DNA of 64,000 nucleotides from NCBI GenBank assembly GCA_026874595.1, contig CM049311.1, positions 17,073,676 through 17,137,675 of the forward strand, written 5' to 3'. This document shows positions 1 to 12,681 of the stretch, piece after piece. This DNA comes from Sipunculus nudus (taxonomy: Eukaryota; Annelida; Sipuncula; Golfingiida; Sipunculidae). How positions within the stretch are numbered: position 1 is the stretch's first letter; the number at the start of each line of letters is the position of its first letter. Both the position numbers and the translations under genes were made by a program. A model generated the notes under the pieces. The model did no database searches, had not been told where the DNA came from, and was given only the letters and a program-made list of their open reading frames with translations.

Positions 1-117
1 ACTGAGAGGAGTGTTTGGTTAGTTTTAAGAAAAAAAAATAAATAAAAGGAAAGATATAATTTCAGTTGGTTACTTTCTCATTAAGATATCTACAAATTTG
101 TTTTAACATCTCTTTAG

Positions 118-258
118 TGGCGCTGTGCTCGTGGCAAGAAATTCATTCACCGGTATGTTGACTTTGAAGACCTGGTCAGTGATGTTTACATTTGCGAATC
201 GGAATGGGACGTGGGGGCACTCAGGATTATGATGTTCTTTGACTGGTTGCTACTGTAA
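118..258 (+). CDS. Candidate terminal coding exon of an unrecognised gene
   Basis: A polypyrimidine-AG acceptor (ttttaacatctctttag, ending at 117) is followed by an open frame of 46 codons ending in TAA at 256-258. The peptide starts WRCARGKKFIHRYVDF and ends MMFFDWLLL. It is rich in Trp, Asp and Phe and reads like real protein rather than AT-rich noise, but I do not recognise the family. The rest of the gene would lie left of the window. The phase at the acceptor is unknown; the frame is chosen because it is the only one that is open and protein-like. It could still be chance: only one splice site and one stop support it. Confidence 0.4.
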   Translation, partial: WRCARGKKFIHRYVDFEDLVSDVYICESEWDVGALRIMMFFDWLLL

Positions 259-783
259 GACGTTTAAAGAAAAGGGTGATGTGAGGAAGACCTGACAGAT
301 GAATTAAATGTACATTTTAAGGCATGAAAACTGTTCCTGAAGAAACAAACGGAAATACGCATACCTCATTAGTAGCAGCTAAAGCTGACCCCCCCCCCCC
401 CCTCCCCTTTTCCAGCTGCAACCTGTTTGAAATCGTATCCGATTAAATATGAAGCCTTGAAAACCCCGAAACCCACCCAAACCCCACCCGTTTTCCGGAA
501 ATGGGGAACTTATATTGTGCTCTATCATTAATCCTCCTGGGTTGGAACCCTTCTTTTCATAAAGCGAGTGATGTTTTTCACACTGACTGACCCGCACGTG
601 GGTCAGAGACTTTAATTATATATATCAAATGTCAGGCCAATGTTTAAATCCGTCACTGCAAGCAAGGTAAATCACACGCACAATAGTCCTTCATCCTGCA
701 CTAGACGAGCACAAAAGCAATCCCGTCTTTGCCGGTGCCAGTTCGGCTGTTTTGGGTGGTAGCCTTTCTTCTGTCACAGCTAT
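259..783. other. Non-coding stretch, nothing recognised
   Basis: This could be the 3' UTR and downstream sequence of the candidate exon. It holds a poly-C run at 389-402. The minus-strand open frame here runs through that run and looks spurious. Confidence 0.5.
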
Positions 784-1262
784 AATGACAAATATGGTGT
801 CAAAAAAGTTTTCATACTAGCTTGAAATTCTGAGAGAAAATTTGCAAATTTTAATAAATTTAAGTATCAGCATGAAAATTTTTAACATATTTGATTTGTA
901 TTGTAATATTATTTTCCTTTATTAATCCCCGATGTGTGCGATTCACCGCATACATCCTTAGTCAACACAGATATTGCATAAAACCACAACAGTTTAATCA
1001 ACATGTTTGTATCATGTGTAGAAATAACTTGTAAACTGCATTTCTCCAGTCTGCGTTTAACTTATGGTATTGTAATAATATAGGATTATTCCTATAAACA
1101 TGATCAGATATAATTAAATATAAGTATACATTTTTTTTTTTTTAAGAATCAACTTAATGGCATACATACATTCTCAGTCTTGCGTAAGTTCCCGAATTGA
1201 CTATCATGTTCTGTAACACAATATACATATATAACAATATTATTTTGTATTATAATACAATA

Positions 1263-1301
<39 letters not shown>

Positions 1302-4300
1302 TATTGCAACGTATTTCACGGCTTATTCTAGTTTCACTGTCACAGACATAGCACACAGAGGTGTTGAAAGGCATAGGAAGTAGATATGAGAATCTATTTA
1401 TTGCCAACAATACATTTTCGGCTGCTGGAGCTTCACTATACAATTTTCAGGTCTGATGCGATATAACCGTAACATAATCTTTTTAATATTGGTATTTCAT
1501 ACATTGCAATCACTTTTTTTCACAGAATCCAGCACTCACGATAGTGAAGAGTCCACTGCACGAATTACTTTAGAAAGGCGGTAGTACAATCAGAATTGTC
1601 GCCTGACAATCACAAGTTGATAAACTTGGCCAAACATTGTTTGATGACGGACCTCGAACTGCATTTTAGGTCTAAGGATGTTTGGATACTTATGAAGCCC
1701 AATTCTCAAACATCTGATCTTTTAGACTGAAATGCTTCATGAGCTTTGGTGATCATTAATAGTTATGAAGAACCTTAATACAACCAACTGATATCCAATA
1801 AATTCAAACGAACATGCTATATGTATTACGATCATAGAAAGCTCCCTGAAAACCCAAAGGTGACCTAGAAATGACCTACTTGCCAAATTTATCTGCAGAA
1901 TATGGGAGTTGACCCTGAAGAACTCAAGGGCACCGCACTTCATTTAAAACTAATGCATTATATACCGAGGAATCTTCACATTGTGATACTCTTGCTGATG
2001 AGTTGAATAGAATGTTCAGTACTGCTATAGCCCCTTCTGCATTTTAGTTATATGCATGTATGGGGCATGATTTGCTGATGATGTCAAAGCAATGATGATC
2101 TCCTTATGGATTAGTTCATGACCAACTGCAAAAGTATAAACGCAAAATTTCATCATTAATACTCGTGAGTGGTGTTTGTGCTTATAATGTTACTTACAGT
2201 CATGTGTGATATATCATGTTCCCAGTGAGTTAATTACAGATAAGATTAAAAGAACATTAAAAGCAGATGATTTGTTCGATTGGAAACGTGAGAGAATTCG
2301 CTAAAGTAGTTAGAGACAAGTAACATGGCAGGCGTTGATGCTGTTCATGAAGGCCGCCCATGCCTGAAAAGGTTTAATAGACGAACAGAACCTATTGGAT
2401 TGGACATGGCTGAAAATGAGTTTTTAAAAATTCATAAAAAACTACCTTACTTCGGAGAAACACTGCCAAAGAAAAACTTTACCATTGTTAAAAGCCCTCG
2501 ATTACATTTTATCTTTTCCACAGATGTATCGGGGTGTGAGCCCTGAGCACTCATGAATCTGCTCTCAGGAACTGCTAACTGAATTTGTTATCCCTGTCCG
2601 GAGCAATTTTAAGGTTATATGACATATATTTCTCACTTATGCATTACCATGGGAGGAGCATTATCAGATTTAAGTTGTATTTTCATTGCATGATACAAGG
2701 AAATTTGTGTCTTAACCTCTTTTATATGACTAGGGACACTGCCATGCTTCTTAGAATTGGGTCTTACTGAGACGAAAATTATTTACTTCACAATGGACAT
2801 TGGACACCAGGACCATGTGAGGACCAGGAGGTGACTGGGTCATCAGGAAGCACATGTGAGATCCTTTTGCCAAATTTTTGCTGATTTAAGAAGATGGAAA
2901 CATCTGTGGACGCAGTGTTTAAAACAGCACTTTGAATTCAGGCCAATCACTGAGGACGTTTGACTTAGGCAGCCAAGAAGTAATAAGTTTTAATCTCTGC
3001 GCTGGCTTCTCAGGTTCATTTCCCAGCATGGCCATGCGAACAGGTTGCAGTGGGCCATTTCAGGTGAGTAGTTTCACGGGGTCCTCCGACTCTATAGACT
3101 AAAAAAAAGGCCATCTGTACATCATGCCTAGCATTAGTTATTATAAAAATTTTCACAATCCATGTAAATTATAAAGTTTAAATTTCGTACATTTTATAGT
3201 TTATTTAATTAAATTTATACTTGTCGCATCCAACGCTTTTCTCTTTTCTGTTATGACTGGTGCAAGAAGTTATAGCATGACGTTATAGGTAAAGCCTGTG
3301 AGGTGGACATGGCACCTCGCCTTCTTGCTGTGCTTATACTTAACTTGCAGGTTATTTTTGCAACATAAACTTGTTGATAATCCAGGATATTGCTCTCCGT
3401 TTTTATTAACAATTCTAGATTCATCTTTATAACCTGCACAACATCCTGAAGAGTCAGCACTACCGCCATTGCTTCAACAATTATTTTTATCCACAACAAA
3501 AAAATAAGACAACTATTTCTTTCAGTGCCATCACGTTACTTGTAAAATATTGCAACATGAATAACGTTTTCGGGATATTTCTTCACTTTTAAGAAAAACG
3601 AAGGACCTAAAACGTTATAACTGGTGAACCATAAACTCAACAAGGGTGTTAATGACCGATGGTTTTGTGCTTTTTGTATTGATCATGTACTTTTATTAAA
3701 TGTGTTCATGAGATAGATAAAATGTGTTTCAAGCAATATTTTCTAAATTCTAATGAATCAAAATGTTAGGTTCTGGGAAGACACTAAAATTAGCAGCTGT
3801 TAAAGGTGTTTCTGGGTCGTATGGCTGCCCATTCCTGTGTGCACTCTTGTTATTACCCAGTAAATCCCATGCATGTTGTGTTACCGAGAAAGGTCAATTT
3901 ATGTTGTATTATCCAGATTTTTTTTTTTTAATTTTGAAACTTATTTAATAAGATTTCTTGACCATAAAATGTAAATTTTGACCAAAAATATTGTCATTAT
4001 AGCTGTTACAGAAAAGTTTGGAGTATACTTGGCGGTCATTTTGAAAAAAAAAATGCATTTAAATTCACAAACTAAGGGAGATCTTACCTGTGTCTGTGGA
4101 TAAATTAATTCCTATATGGTCCTGAGGTACTTCCATGCCAAAAGGGACCTTCGTCTCATGACTTAAGTAAACAGCTTAACCGGGGGGGGGGGCACATGAT
4201 AGATTATCGAAAACTATTCAAGCTAATAAGCTGATAATATCCTAGGAATATCCTGGATCTAAGAGCCTCCAAGTTTGGTAAATACTTTCAACATGCGTTA

Positions 4301-5103
4301 ACATATACATGTATAAATACGTATTGTAATTGTATATTTCTATTTAGACTCCCGACCAAGACTAGCTAGGTCTTGCTTTTAAAGTCATTAGACAGACACG
4401 GTTGAGATGATCTAGTCTCTTTAGACTATTAATTTTGCTAAGCTGATGACGAGACGCCACCGACAAGCCAGCTAGGCCTCCACTTACAGCGCCACACCCT
4501 CACAAAGTACCAAGACTGATATGATAGATCTAGTCTTTTGAGTCACTAGACAGACACGGTTGAGGTGGTCTGGGACTACCACGTACCCCGGCCTGTCGCT
4601 TTAGACTATATGAATTATGAGGAGCCGATAGACGTGATGCCACACAAGCCAAGCCTATAAGCCGCGAAAACCGCTACCGCATATCCGCACCGGGACCCGG
4701 GAAGACCGGGAGGAGTCAAAGAGGAGAGAGACACAGCGCCACACTCTCACAAAGTAATGTCATCGTTAGCAAAGTACCAAGACTGACGAGACTATAAGCC
4801 TATGCTTATTTAATGTAATATAATGTCAGGTCTCATGACATATTTCTACTCCCCCCCCCCCCACCCAGTTAGAAAACTTTATCAATCCATACCAGCCTGT
4901 CTCTTTGGAAAAAATATTGCATCCATATTAATTAACAATTAGTCAAGCCCAAAACAAAGGCCAGATGCTTTCAACAGTGTTCATGCGAGTATAACGCGAA
5001 GTAATCAGACAGACTATGACCTCTGGCGGACAAAACATACACTCCTCCGCTTGTTAGGCTATGAACGGTAAAACATCTTGTTTACGGCCGCAGCGAAAAT
5101 CGT
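784..5103. repeat. 4.3-kb direct duplication, copy 1
   Basis: It begins aatgacaaatatggtgtcaa and ends with gcggcc-type sequence followed by gcgaaaatcgt. The whole stretch recurs at 5156-9442 with few substitutions. Differences visible by eye: copy 1 has a (TA)n tract at 1266-1299 absent from copy 2, lacks about 17 bases that copy 2 has near 8740, and has a shorter G-run (4182-4191). Inside lies a 73-codon open frame (2325-2546, starting MAGVDAVHEGRPCLKR) that I cannot assign; copy 2 interrupts it with a TGA. Near 4345-4640 there are two imperfect repeats containing 'tagacagacacggttgag', followed by a GC-richer block (4640-4740). No terminal inverted repeats or transposase were recognised. Confidence 0.9.
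1266..1299. repeat. (TA)n microsatellite
   Basis: Perfect TA run present only in copy 1 of the 4.3-kb duplication. Confidence 0.95.
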
Positions 5104-5155
5104 AACAAATATAGTTTCGGGACATGAAATGCGACTTTTTTTTGTGGAAATACCA

Positions 5156-8100
5156 AATGACAAATATGGTGTCAAAATAGTTTTCATACTAGCTTGAAAT
5201 TCTGAGAGAAATTTTTCAAATTTTAATAAATCTAAGTATCAGCATGAAAATTTTTAACATATTTGATTTGTATTGTAATATTATTTTCCTTTATTAGTCC
5301 CCGATTATGCGATTCACCGCATACATCCTTAGTCAACACAGATATTGCATAAAACCACAACAAATTAATCAACATGTTTGTATCATGTGTAGAAATAACT
5401 TGTAAACTGCATTTCTCCAGTCTGCGTTTAACTTATGGTTTTGTAATAATATAGGATTATGCTTATAAATATGATCAGATATAATTAAATATAAGTAAAC
5501 AATTTTTTTTAAGAATCAACTTAATGGCATACATACATTCTCAGTCTTGCGTAAGTTCCCGAATTGACTATCATGTCCTGTAACACAATATCTAGTTAAT
5601 ACACCGTAAACCATGCATATATACGTATTGCACGGCTAACTTTAGTTTCACTGTCACAGACTTAGCACACAGAGGTGTTGAAAGGCATACGAAGTAGATA
5701 TGAGAATCTATTCATTGCCAACAATACATTTTCGGTTGCTGGAGCTTCGTTATACAATTGTCAGGTCTGATGCGATATAACCGTAACATAATCTTTTTAA
5801 TATTGGTATTTCATACAATTGCAATCACTTTTTTTTCACAGAATCCAGCACCCACGATACTGAAGAGTCCACTGCACGAATCACTTTAGAAAGGCGGTAG
5901 TAAAATCAGAATTGTCGCCTGACAATCACAAGTTGATAAACTTGGCCAAACATTGTTTGATGACGGACCTCGAACTGCATTTAGGTCTAAGGATGTTTGG
6001 ATACGTATGAAGCCCAATTCTCAAACATCTGATCTTTTAGACTGAAATGCTTCATGAGCTTTGGTGATCATTAATAGTTATGAAGAACCTTAATACAACC
6101 AACTGATATCCAATAAATTCAAACGAACATGCTATATGTATTACGATCATAGAAAGCTCCCTGAAAACCCAAAGGTGACCTGGAAATGACCTACTTGCCA
6201 AATTTATCTGCAGAATATGGGAGTTGACCCTGAAGAACTCAAGGGCACCGCACTTCATTTAAAACTAATGCATTGTATACTGAGGAATCTTCACATCGTG
6301 ATACTTTTGCGGATGAGTTGAATAGAATGTTCAGTACTGCTATAGCCCCTTCTGCATTTTAGTTATATGCATGTATGGGGCATGATTTGCTTATGATGTC
6401 AAAGCAACGATGATCCCCTCATGGATTAGTTCATGACCAACTGCAAAAGTATAAACGCAAAATGTCATCATTAATACTCGTGAGTGGTGTTTGTGCTTAT
6501 TATGTTACTTACAGTCATGTGTGATAAATCATGTTCCCAATAAGTTACAGATATGATTAAAGGAGCATTAAAAGCAGATGATTTGTTCGATTGGAAATTT
6601 GAGAGAATTCGCTGAAGTATTTGGAGACAAGTAACATGGCAGGCGTTGATGCTGTTTATGAAGGCCGTCCATGCCTGAAAAGGTTTTATAGAAGAACAGA
6701 ACCTATTTGATGGGACATGGCTGAAAATGAGTTTTTAAAAATTCATAAAAAAAAACTACCGAACTGTGGAGAAACACTGCCAATGAAAAACTTAACCATT
6801 GTTAAAAGCCCTCGATTACATTTTATCTTTTCCACGGATGTATCGGGGTGTGAGCCCTGAGCACTCATGAGTCTGCTCTCAGGAACTGCTTACTGAATTT
6901 GTTATGCCTGTCCGGAGCAATTTAAGGTTATATGACATATATTTCTCACTTATGCATTACCATGAGAGGAGCATTATCAGATTTAAGTTGTATTTTCATT
7001 GCATGATACAAGGAAATTTGTGTCTTAACCTCTTTTATATGACTCGGGACACTGCCATGCTTCTTAGAATTGGGTCTTACTGAAACGAAAATTGTTTACT
7101 TCACAATTGACATTGGACACCAGGACCATGTGAGGACCAGGAGGTGACTGGGTCATCAGGAAGCACATGTGAGATCCTTTTGCCAAATTTTTGCTGATTT
7201 AAGAAGATGGAAACATCTGTGGACGCAGTGTTTAAAACAGCACTTTGAATTCAGGCCAATCACTGAGGACGTTTGACTTAGGCAGCCAAGAAGTAATAAG
7301 TTTTAATCTCTGCGCTGGCTTCTCAGGTTCATTTCCCAGCATGGCCATGCGAACAGGTTGCAGTGGGCCATTCCAGGTGAGTAGTTTCACGGGGTCCTCC
7401 GACTCTATAGACTAAAAAAAAGGCCATCTGTACATCATGCCTAGCATTAGTTATTATAAAAATTTTCACAATCCATGTAAATTATAAAGTTTAAATTTCG
7501 TACATTTTATAGTTTATTTAATTAAATTTATACTTGTCGCATCCAACGCTTTTCTCTTTTCTGTTATGACTGGTGCAAGAAGTTATAGCATGACGTTATA
7601 GGTAAAGCCTGTGAGGTGGACATGGCACCTCGCCTTCTTGCTGTGCTTATACTTAACTTGCAGGTTATTTTTGCAACATAAACTTGTTGATAATCCAGGA
7701 TATTGCTCTCCGTTTTTATTAACAATTCTAGATTCATCTTTATAACCTGCACAACATCCTGAAGAGTCAGCACTGCCGCCATTGCTTCAACAATTATTTT
7801 TATCCACAACAAAAAAATAAGACAACTATTTCTTTCAGTGCCATCACGTTACTTGTAAAATATTGCAACATGAATAACGTTTTCGGGATATTTCTTCACT
7901 TTTAAGAAAAACGAAGGACCTAAAACGTTATAACTGGTGAACCATAAACTCAACAAGGGTGTTAATGACCGATGGTTTTGTGCTTTTTGTATTGATCATG
8001 TACTTTTATTAAATGTGTTCATGAGACAGATAAAATGTGTTTCAAGCAATATTTTCTAAATTCTAATGAATCAAAATGTTAGGTTCTGGGAAGACACTAA

Positions 8101-9442
8101 AATTAGCAGCTGTTAAAGGTGTTTCTGGGTCGTATGGCTGCCCATTCCTGTGTGCACTCTTGTTATTACCCAGTAAATCCCATGCATGTTGTGTTACCGA
8201 GAAAGGTCAATTTATGTTGTATTATCCAGATTTTTTTTTTTTTAATTTTGAAACTTATTTAATAAGATTTCTTGACCATAAAATGTAAATTTTGACCAAA
8301 AATATTGTCATTATAGCTGTTACAGAAAAGTTTGGAGTATACTTGGCGGTCATTTTGAAAAAAAAAATGCATTTAAATTCACAAACTAAGGGAGATCTTA
8401 CCTGTGTCTGTGGATAAATTAATTCCTATATGGTCCTGAGGTACTTCCATGCCAAAAGGGACCTTCGTCTCATGACTTAAGTAAACAGCTTAACCGGGGG
8501 GGGGGGGGGGGGGGGCACATGATAGATTATCGAAAACTATTCAAGCTAATAAGCTGATAATATCCTAGGAATATCCTGGATCTAAGAGCCTTCAAGTTTG
8601 GTAAATACTTTCAACATGCGTTAACATATACATGTATAAATACGTATTGTAATTGTATATTTCTATTTAGACTCCCGACCAAGACTAGCTAGGTCTTGCT
8701 TTTAAAGTCATTAGACAGACACGGTTGAGATGATCTAGGATCACTGCCCCGGTTGTCTCTTTAGACTATTAATTTTGCTAAGCTGATGACGAGACGCCAC
8801 CGACAAGCCAGCTAGGCCTCCACTTACAGCGCCACACCCTCACAAAGTACCAAGACTGATATGATAGATCTAGTCTTTTGAGTCACTAAACAGACACGGT
8901 TGAGGTGGTCTGGGACTACCACGTACCCCGGCCTGTCGCTTTAGACTATATGAATTATGAGGAGCCGATAGACGTGATGCCACACAAGCCAAGCCTATAA
9001 GCCGCGAAAACCGCCACCGCATATCCGCACCGGGACCCGGGAAGACCGGGAGGAGTCAAAGAGGAGAGAGACACAGCGCCACACCCTCACAAAGTAATGT
9101 CATCGTTAGCAAAGTACCAAGACTGACGGGACTATAAGCCTATGCTTATTTAATGTAATATAATGTCAGGTCTCATGACATATTTCTACTCCCCCCCCCC
9201 CCCCCAGTTAGAAAACTTTATCAATCCATACCAGCCTGTCTCTTTGGAAAAAATATTGCACCCATATTAATTAACAATTAGTCAAGCCCAAAACAAAGGC
9301 CAGATGCTTTCAACAGTGTTCATGCGAGTATAACGCGAAGTAATCAGACAGACTACGACCTCTGGCGGACAAAACATACACTCCTCCGCTTGTTAGGCTA
9401 TGTACGGTAAAACATCTTGTTTACGGCCGCGGCGAAAATCGT
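5156..9442. repeat. 4.3-kb direct duplication, copy 2
   Basis: This is the second copy of 784-5103, in the same orientation, separated from it by about 52 unique bases (5104-5155). Corresponding points are offset by 4313-4372 bases, depending on indels, mostly homopolymer and microsatellite length changes. The frame equivalent to 2325-2546 carries an in-frame TGA in 'cctatttgatgg' near 6705. The G-run at 8497-8514 is longer than in copy 1. The high identity of sequence with no visible gene points to a recent duplication, or to collapsed or expanded assembly of a longer array. Confidence 0.9.
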
Positions 9443-9831
9443 CGATTGTGCTTGAACCTGGGCCTTCACCTGCAACTCAGCCGGCTGTAGGTCACATCCC
9501 TTAGGTGAGAATACACCTATCTCTAAATAAGAATTCATAATTGATGAAATCATGTTTTCACGAACGAATAAGATGGAAGGCTTGGGTGACACTTTCAAAT
9601 GGGCGATAATAGCAGAAAAATGAGAAAGATTTTGTGTTGGGGGGGGGGGGGGGGGAGGGGGGGGATATTGCCTCAGCGGCACATATTCAGAATATGGTTG
9701 AAACATGGCATGAGGGGATTTTGAAGGTGTCTCATAAACTGTTGTTTACTTACAAATACTATTTGTAATACTAATATTAGTATTAATAATATCACCTGAT
9801 TACCTGATTACTGCCCTCACTCCAAGGCACA
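9443..9831. other. Non-coding stretch between duplication and hAT element
   Basis: No gene or RNA was recognised. A G-rich homopolymer tract lies at 9640-9664. The proline-run open frame on the minus strand across it is a by-product of that tract. Confidence 0.5.
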
Positions 9832-9839
9832 CATTTCAT

Positions 9840-11390
9840 CAGGGTTCGGTTTTAGGCTGCCCAAAACCTGTTTTCTGCAGGGCAGAGCCGAAAACCTGCC
9901 TTTAACTGCCTAAAATAGGTTATAACCTGCCTAAAACTGCCTTTAACTGTCTAAAACCTTATTTACCCTCACCTATGACTTGTAGTTTAACTATGTTTTA
10001 TTGTTAAACAACTAAATGCATTAAGGAAATATGCTCAACAAATTAAAAATTGAGGATCACTTTATCCAAACTAAACAAATTAAACCATGATACAAAAAAA
10101 GCAATAAATGAATACAACACTACTTCAGGATTTCCTTATGAACACAGTTCTCTGACTCTCCTACCTCCATTACTGCCAATTTATAAAAGAATGCTCTTAC
10201 TTTAAGCTTATAACCAGATACTTTTATTGGCTTTTTGAAGGGATTAAATTTGTGATAAATGGAAAAGAGGTTTCCTGAATTTAAAATGTTGTTCCTTTGA
10301 CACTGATGAATATTCCTTCATACTGTAGTCTCACTAACATACCATGTCTGTTTTGTATGCCTGTAGCTTCAAATGGCAAAAAGCAATGGATTGATTTTAT
10401 CAATTATAACAGATCTTTTATGCTAGCCATAAACTAAAAATATGATAATATCTGATAATGAACAAGAATTTCCATATTTGTTTATTCCCTTCGCTTGGTC
10501 ATCCCTTGTCAAATTTTAAGATATTGTGCACATACTTATCTTCCTTATAATGGTGGATATACTCTCAGTCTCTGTTAATTGTATGATGGAATTGTGAAAA
10601 TGAAACCCTCATGAAACACTATAATTAGTATAAAACTGAAAATGTGAAAATATATTGCAATGAATATGTTGCAAACCACAGAATATTCATAATTACTTTT
10701 GGGCTGTGTTAAACCTGAAGGCCTGAGCAACCTACATGTCATGTTCAGGGGCCCTGACTGCATCACTCAGTAAAAAGTTTGACTCAAGAACAGTCTTCAG
10801 GGCAAGGGCTTTGATTGCATTTTCCTTGTCATATATGAAAGTTCACATGAACATCTACTAGGACACAGCAGTAGGACTTATGACCATTGGGTCTTATGAC
10901 CCCATCACCTGATAAATTGTAATTAACTTGTCTAATCAGGCATGGCCTCCCCTCTGATAGTGATACCCTGCCTTACAAGAGGCATACTGGAGGCTCTATT
11001 ACATCATTCCAGGTAGCAGGGCACTAATCAGGAAACCAAAAGGGTCCTGATAATGACAATACCTTGGCCAATGAAACTATGTGCCACACAAACATGGTTT
11101 CATGCTCCAGACACCTATACAGGCTCTTTGAAGACTGCATTGTGCCAGCAAACAGGAAATCATGCATTACTAATATTTGACAGCTTCCAGAAGCCCAGCA
11201 AAGCCTTGTGACTGCATCACCCCAGACAGTTTGGTAGTTTTATAGATCTTTAAGTAAAAAAATTAAACAAATATAGGTTTTGGGCACTTTTGGTGCCTAA
11301 AACCTGCCTAAAACCTGTTTTAGGCGGGGCAGTTTTAACCAGGTTATAACCTATGGTTGAAACCTTCATGCCTAAAATTTGCCAACCCTG
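9840..11390. mobile_element. hAT-type non-autonomous DNA transposon, 1551 bp
   Basis: The element is bounded by a perfect 8-bp target-site duplication CATTTCAT (9832-9839 and 11391-11398), the size made by hAT transposases. The termini are inverted: the left starts CAGGGTTCGGTTTTAGGC and the right, read from outside, starts CAGGGTTGGCAAATTTTAGG. Both ends carry subterminal clusters of the motif GCCTAAAACCTG and variants (about 9850-9960 and 11290-11380), probably transposase-binding repeats. No intact transposase frame is visible inside; the longest internal frame (63 codons, minus strand at 10575-10766) is unrecognised. Confidence 0.87.
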
Positions 11391-11508
11391 CATTTCATTA
11401 TAATAAGTAATTCTGAAATTGCAATAATATCACCAAAAAAACAGTCTCAACAACTCAAAAAATTCTTGAACATTTCTTACATTGAACAAATCTGAAGTGA
11501 GGATTCAC

Positions 11509-12058
11509 TAGCCCGATTTATTCGTACTCAATATTATTAGGCCCTGCCATATATTGAGTCCGATAGCCATACAGTGAGAGTTTTTACAATATAAGCAACG
11601 GAAGTTGCAACGGATCCGTTGCATCTTCTTTGACTGCCTGTTTACTGCCTAACAACAAGACACAGGATTATACCTTTTTAATACCAATATGTTTTTGTTT
11701 CATGGTTTCGATAGCAACTAAAATTAAACATGGATCATCATTCTTAAATATTTACTGACCTTTTACCAGAGGCATGTCAGCGAGTTTAGTAGGGACAGAG
11801 AAGAACAGTCCAATAGGCGCACTTGATGACCTCACTGATAGCCTCGCTGACTCAAGTGATTGACAGCTAAAATTCTGTTACATTTTGTTTCAACGGGCCC
11901 AGCTCTGAAGAGTGACGCGCTGGCACAGGGTAATAAACACCTGTAAACACTGGTTACATGGGCATTGGTTGGTGTGTAGTCGGAGGCTTATATTGTAGAA
12001 ACTCTCACTGTATAGCTATCGGACTCAATATATGGCAGGGCCTGATTAATTCGGGCTA
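11509..12058. mobile_element. Mutator-like MITE, 550 bp, with 9-bp TSD
   Basis: A perfect 9-bp direct repeat AGGATTCAC flanks the element (11500-11508 and 12059-12067). The ends are long inverted repeats: outer TAGCCCGA...TCGGGCTA, then nearly perfect pairing of AGGCCCTGCCATATATTGAG and the bases following it (11539 to about 11600) with 11980-12043. The left arm carries about 14 extra bases (around 11523-11538) not matched on the right. A 9-bp duplication with TIRs above 70 bp is typical of Mutator-like elements. There is no coding capacity, so the element is non-autonomous. It ends about 490 bp upstream of the HTATSF1 start codon. Confidence 0.85.
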
Positions 12059-12067
12059 AGGATTCAC

Positions 12068-12537
12068 ATGCAATGTTTTACATGAGACCCTTGCAGTTGT
12101 CGCTCCAGCCACAAGCCACAGCCACTGCTCTATTTATCTTGCAGACGGAACACACAAATGGTCTGCACATCACATTTGTAATGAGTTCTTCTGACCCTTT
12201 GTTTTGGGTGCCTGTCCTAGTGACCTGACCACTGGTTACACATGTGATTGTTTCAGCCTGTGACTGTGAGGCGCATGTATTACATTTCAGCTGGGTTGGC
12301 CAGTAGGCTAGTAGTCAGATGTAACACATGCTAACCACTGACAATAATGTCCATGTTGAATACATTTTGATTATCTTGGCTGGCCCTCCACATATTATAC
12401 ACTTGGGTATAAACAAAATCAGCAGCAGTAGGATCAGCGTTTCCTGTCTTATTTTTATGGGATTTCAAGGGATTATCTTTCATTATTAGACATTCGATAT
12501 TGAAATAGGCTTCTTTAAAGTATGAAAATATTTACAG
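12068..12537. promoter_or_regulatory. Upstream region of HTATSF1 coding exon 1
   Basis: The sequence before the ATG ends in an acceptor-like 'atatttacag' at 12528-12537, so this is probably the end of a 5' UTR intron rather than the promoter itself. The part at about 12350-12480 resembles 19817-19940, the right half of the TTAA-flanked MITE in HTATSF1 intron 6 (shared stretches around 'ttttgattat' and 'ataaacaaaa'), so this piece is transposon-derived. No TATA box or transcription start can be assigned. Confidence 0.4.
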
Positions 12538-12543
12538 TGAGAG

Positions 12544-12681
12544 ATGGCTGACCCTGATTTTGAAGAACAGCTTCGTCTGGAGGAAGCTGAACAGAAAGCA
12601 GCAGCAGCCAAAAAGACAAAGGTTGATGAAGATGGGACAGTGTTTGAATGGGATGAAGAGAAAAAAGCATGGTTTCCTATG
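12544..12681 (+). CDS. HTATSF1: HTATSF1 coding exon 1
   Basis: It encodes residues 1-46 (MADPDFEEQLRLEEAEQK... to AWFPM), ends phase 0 and has donor ATG|gtgagt. The acceptor-like AG at 12536-12537 leaves only six exon bases (TGAGAG) before the ATG, with an in-frame TGA, so the 5' UTR is probably split by an intron. Confidence 0.92.

Noticed and set aside
3251-3499. 82-codon frame present in both 4.3-kb copies (also 7564-7812)
   Set aside because: Its conservation reflects the recent duplication of the whole block, not selection on protein; no homologue was recognised.
9398-9706. 102-codon minus-strand frame with a proline run
   Set aside because: The proline run comes from a poly-G tract; the rest shows no family similarity.
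11539-12043. Shorter MITE boundaries at AGGCCCTG/CAGGGCCT
   Set aside because: No target duplication fits these ends; extending to TAGCCCGA/TCGGGCTA gives a perfect 9-bp duplication.
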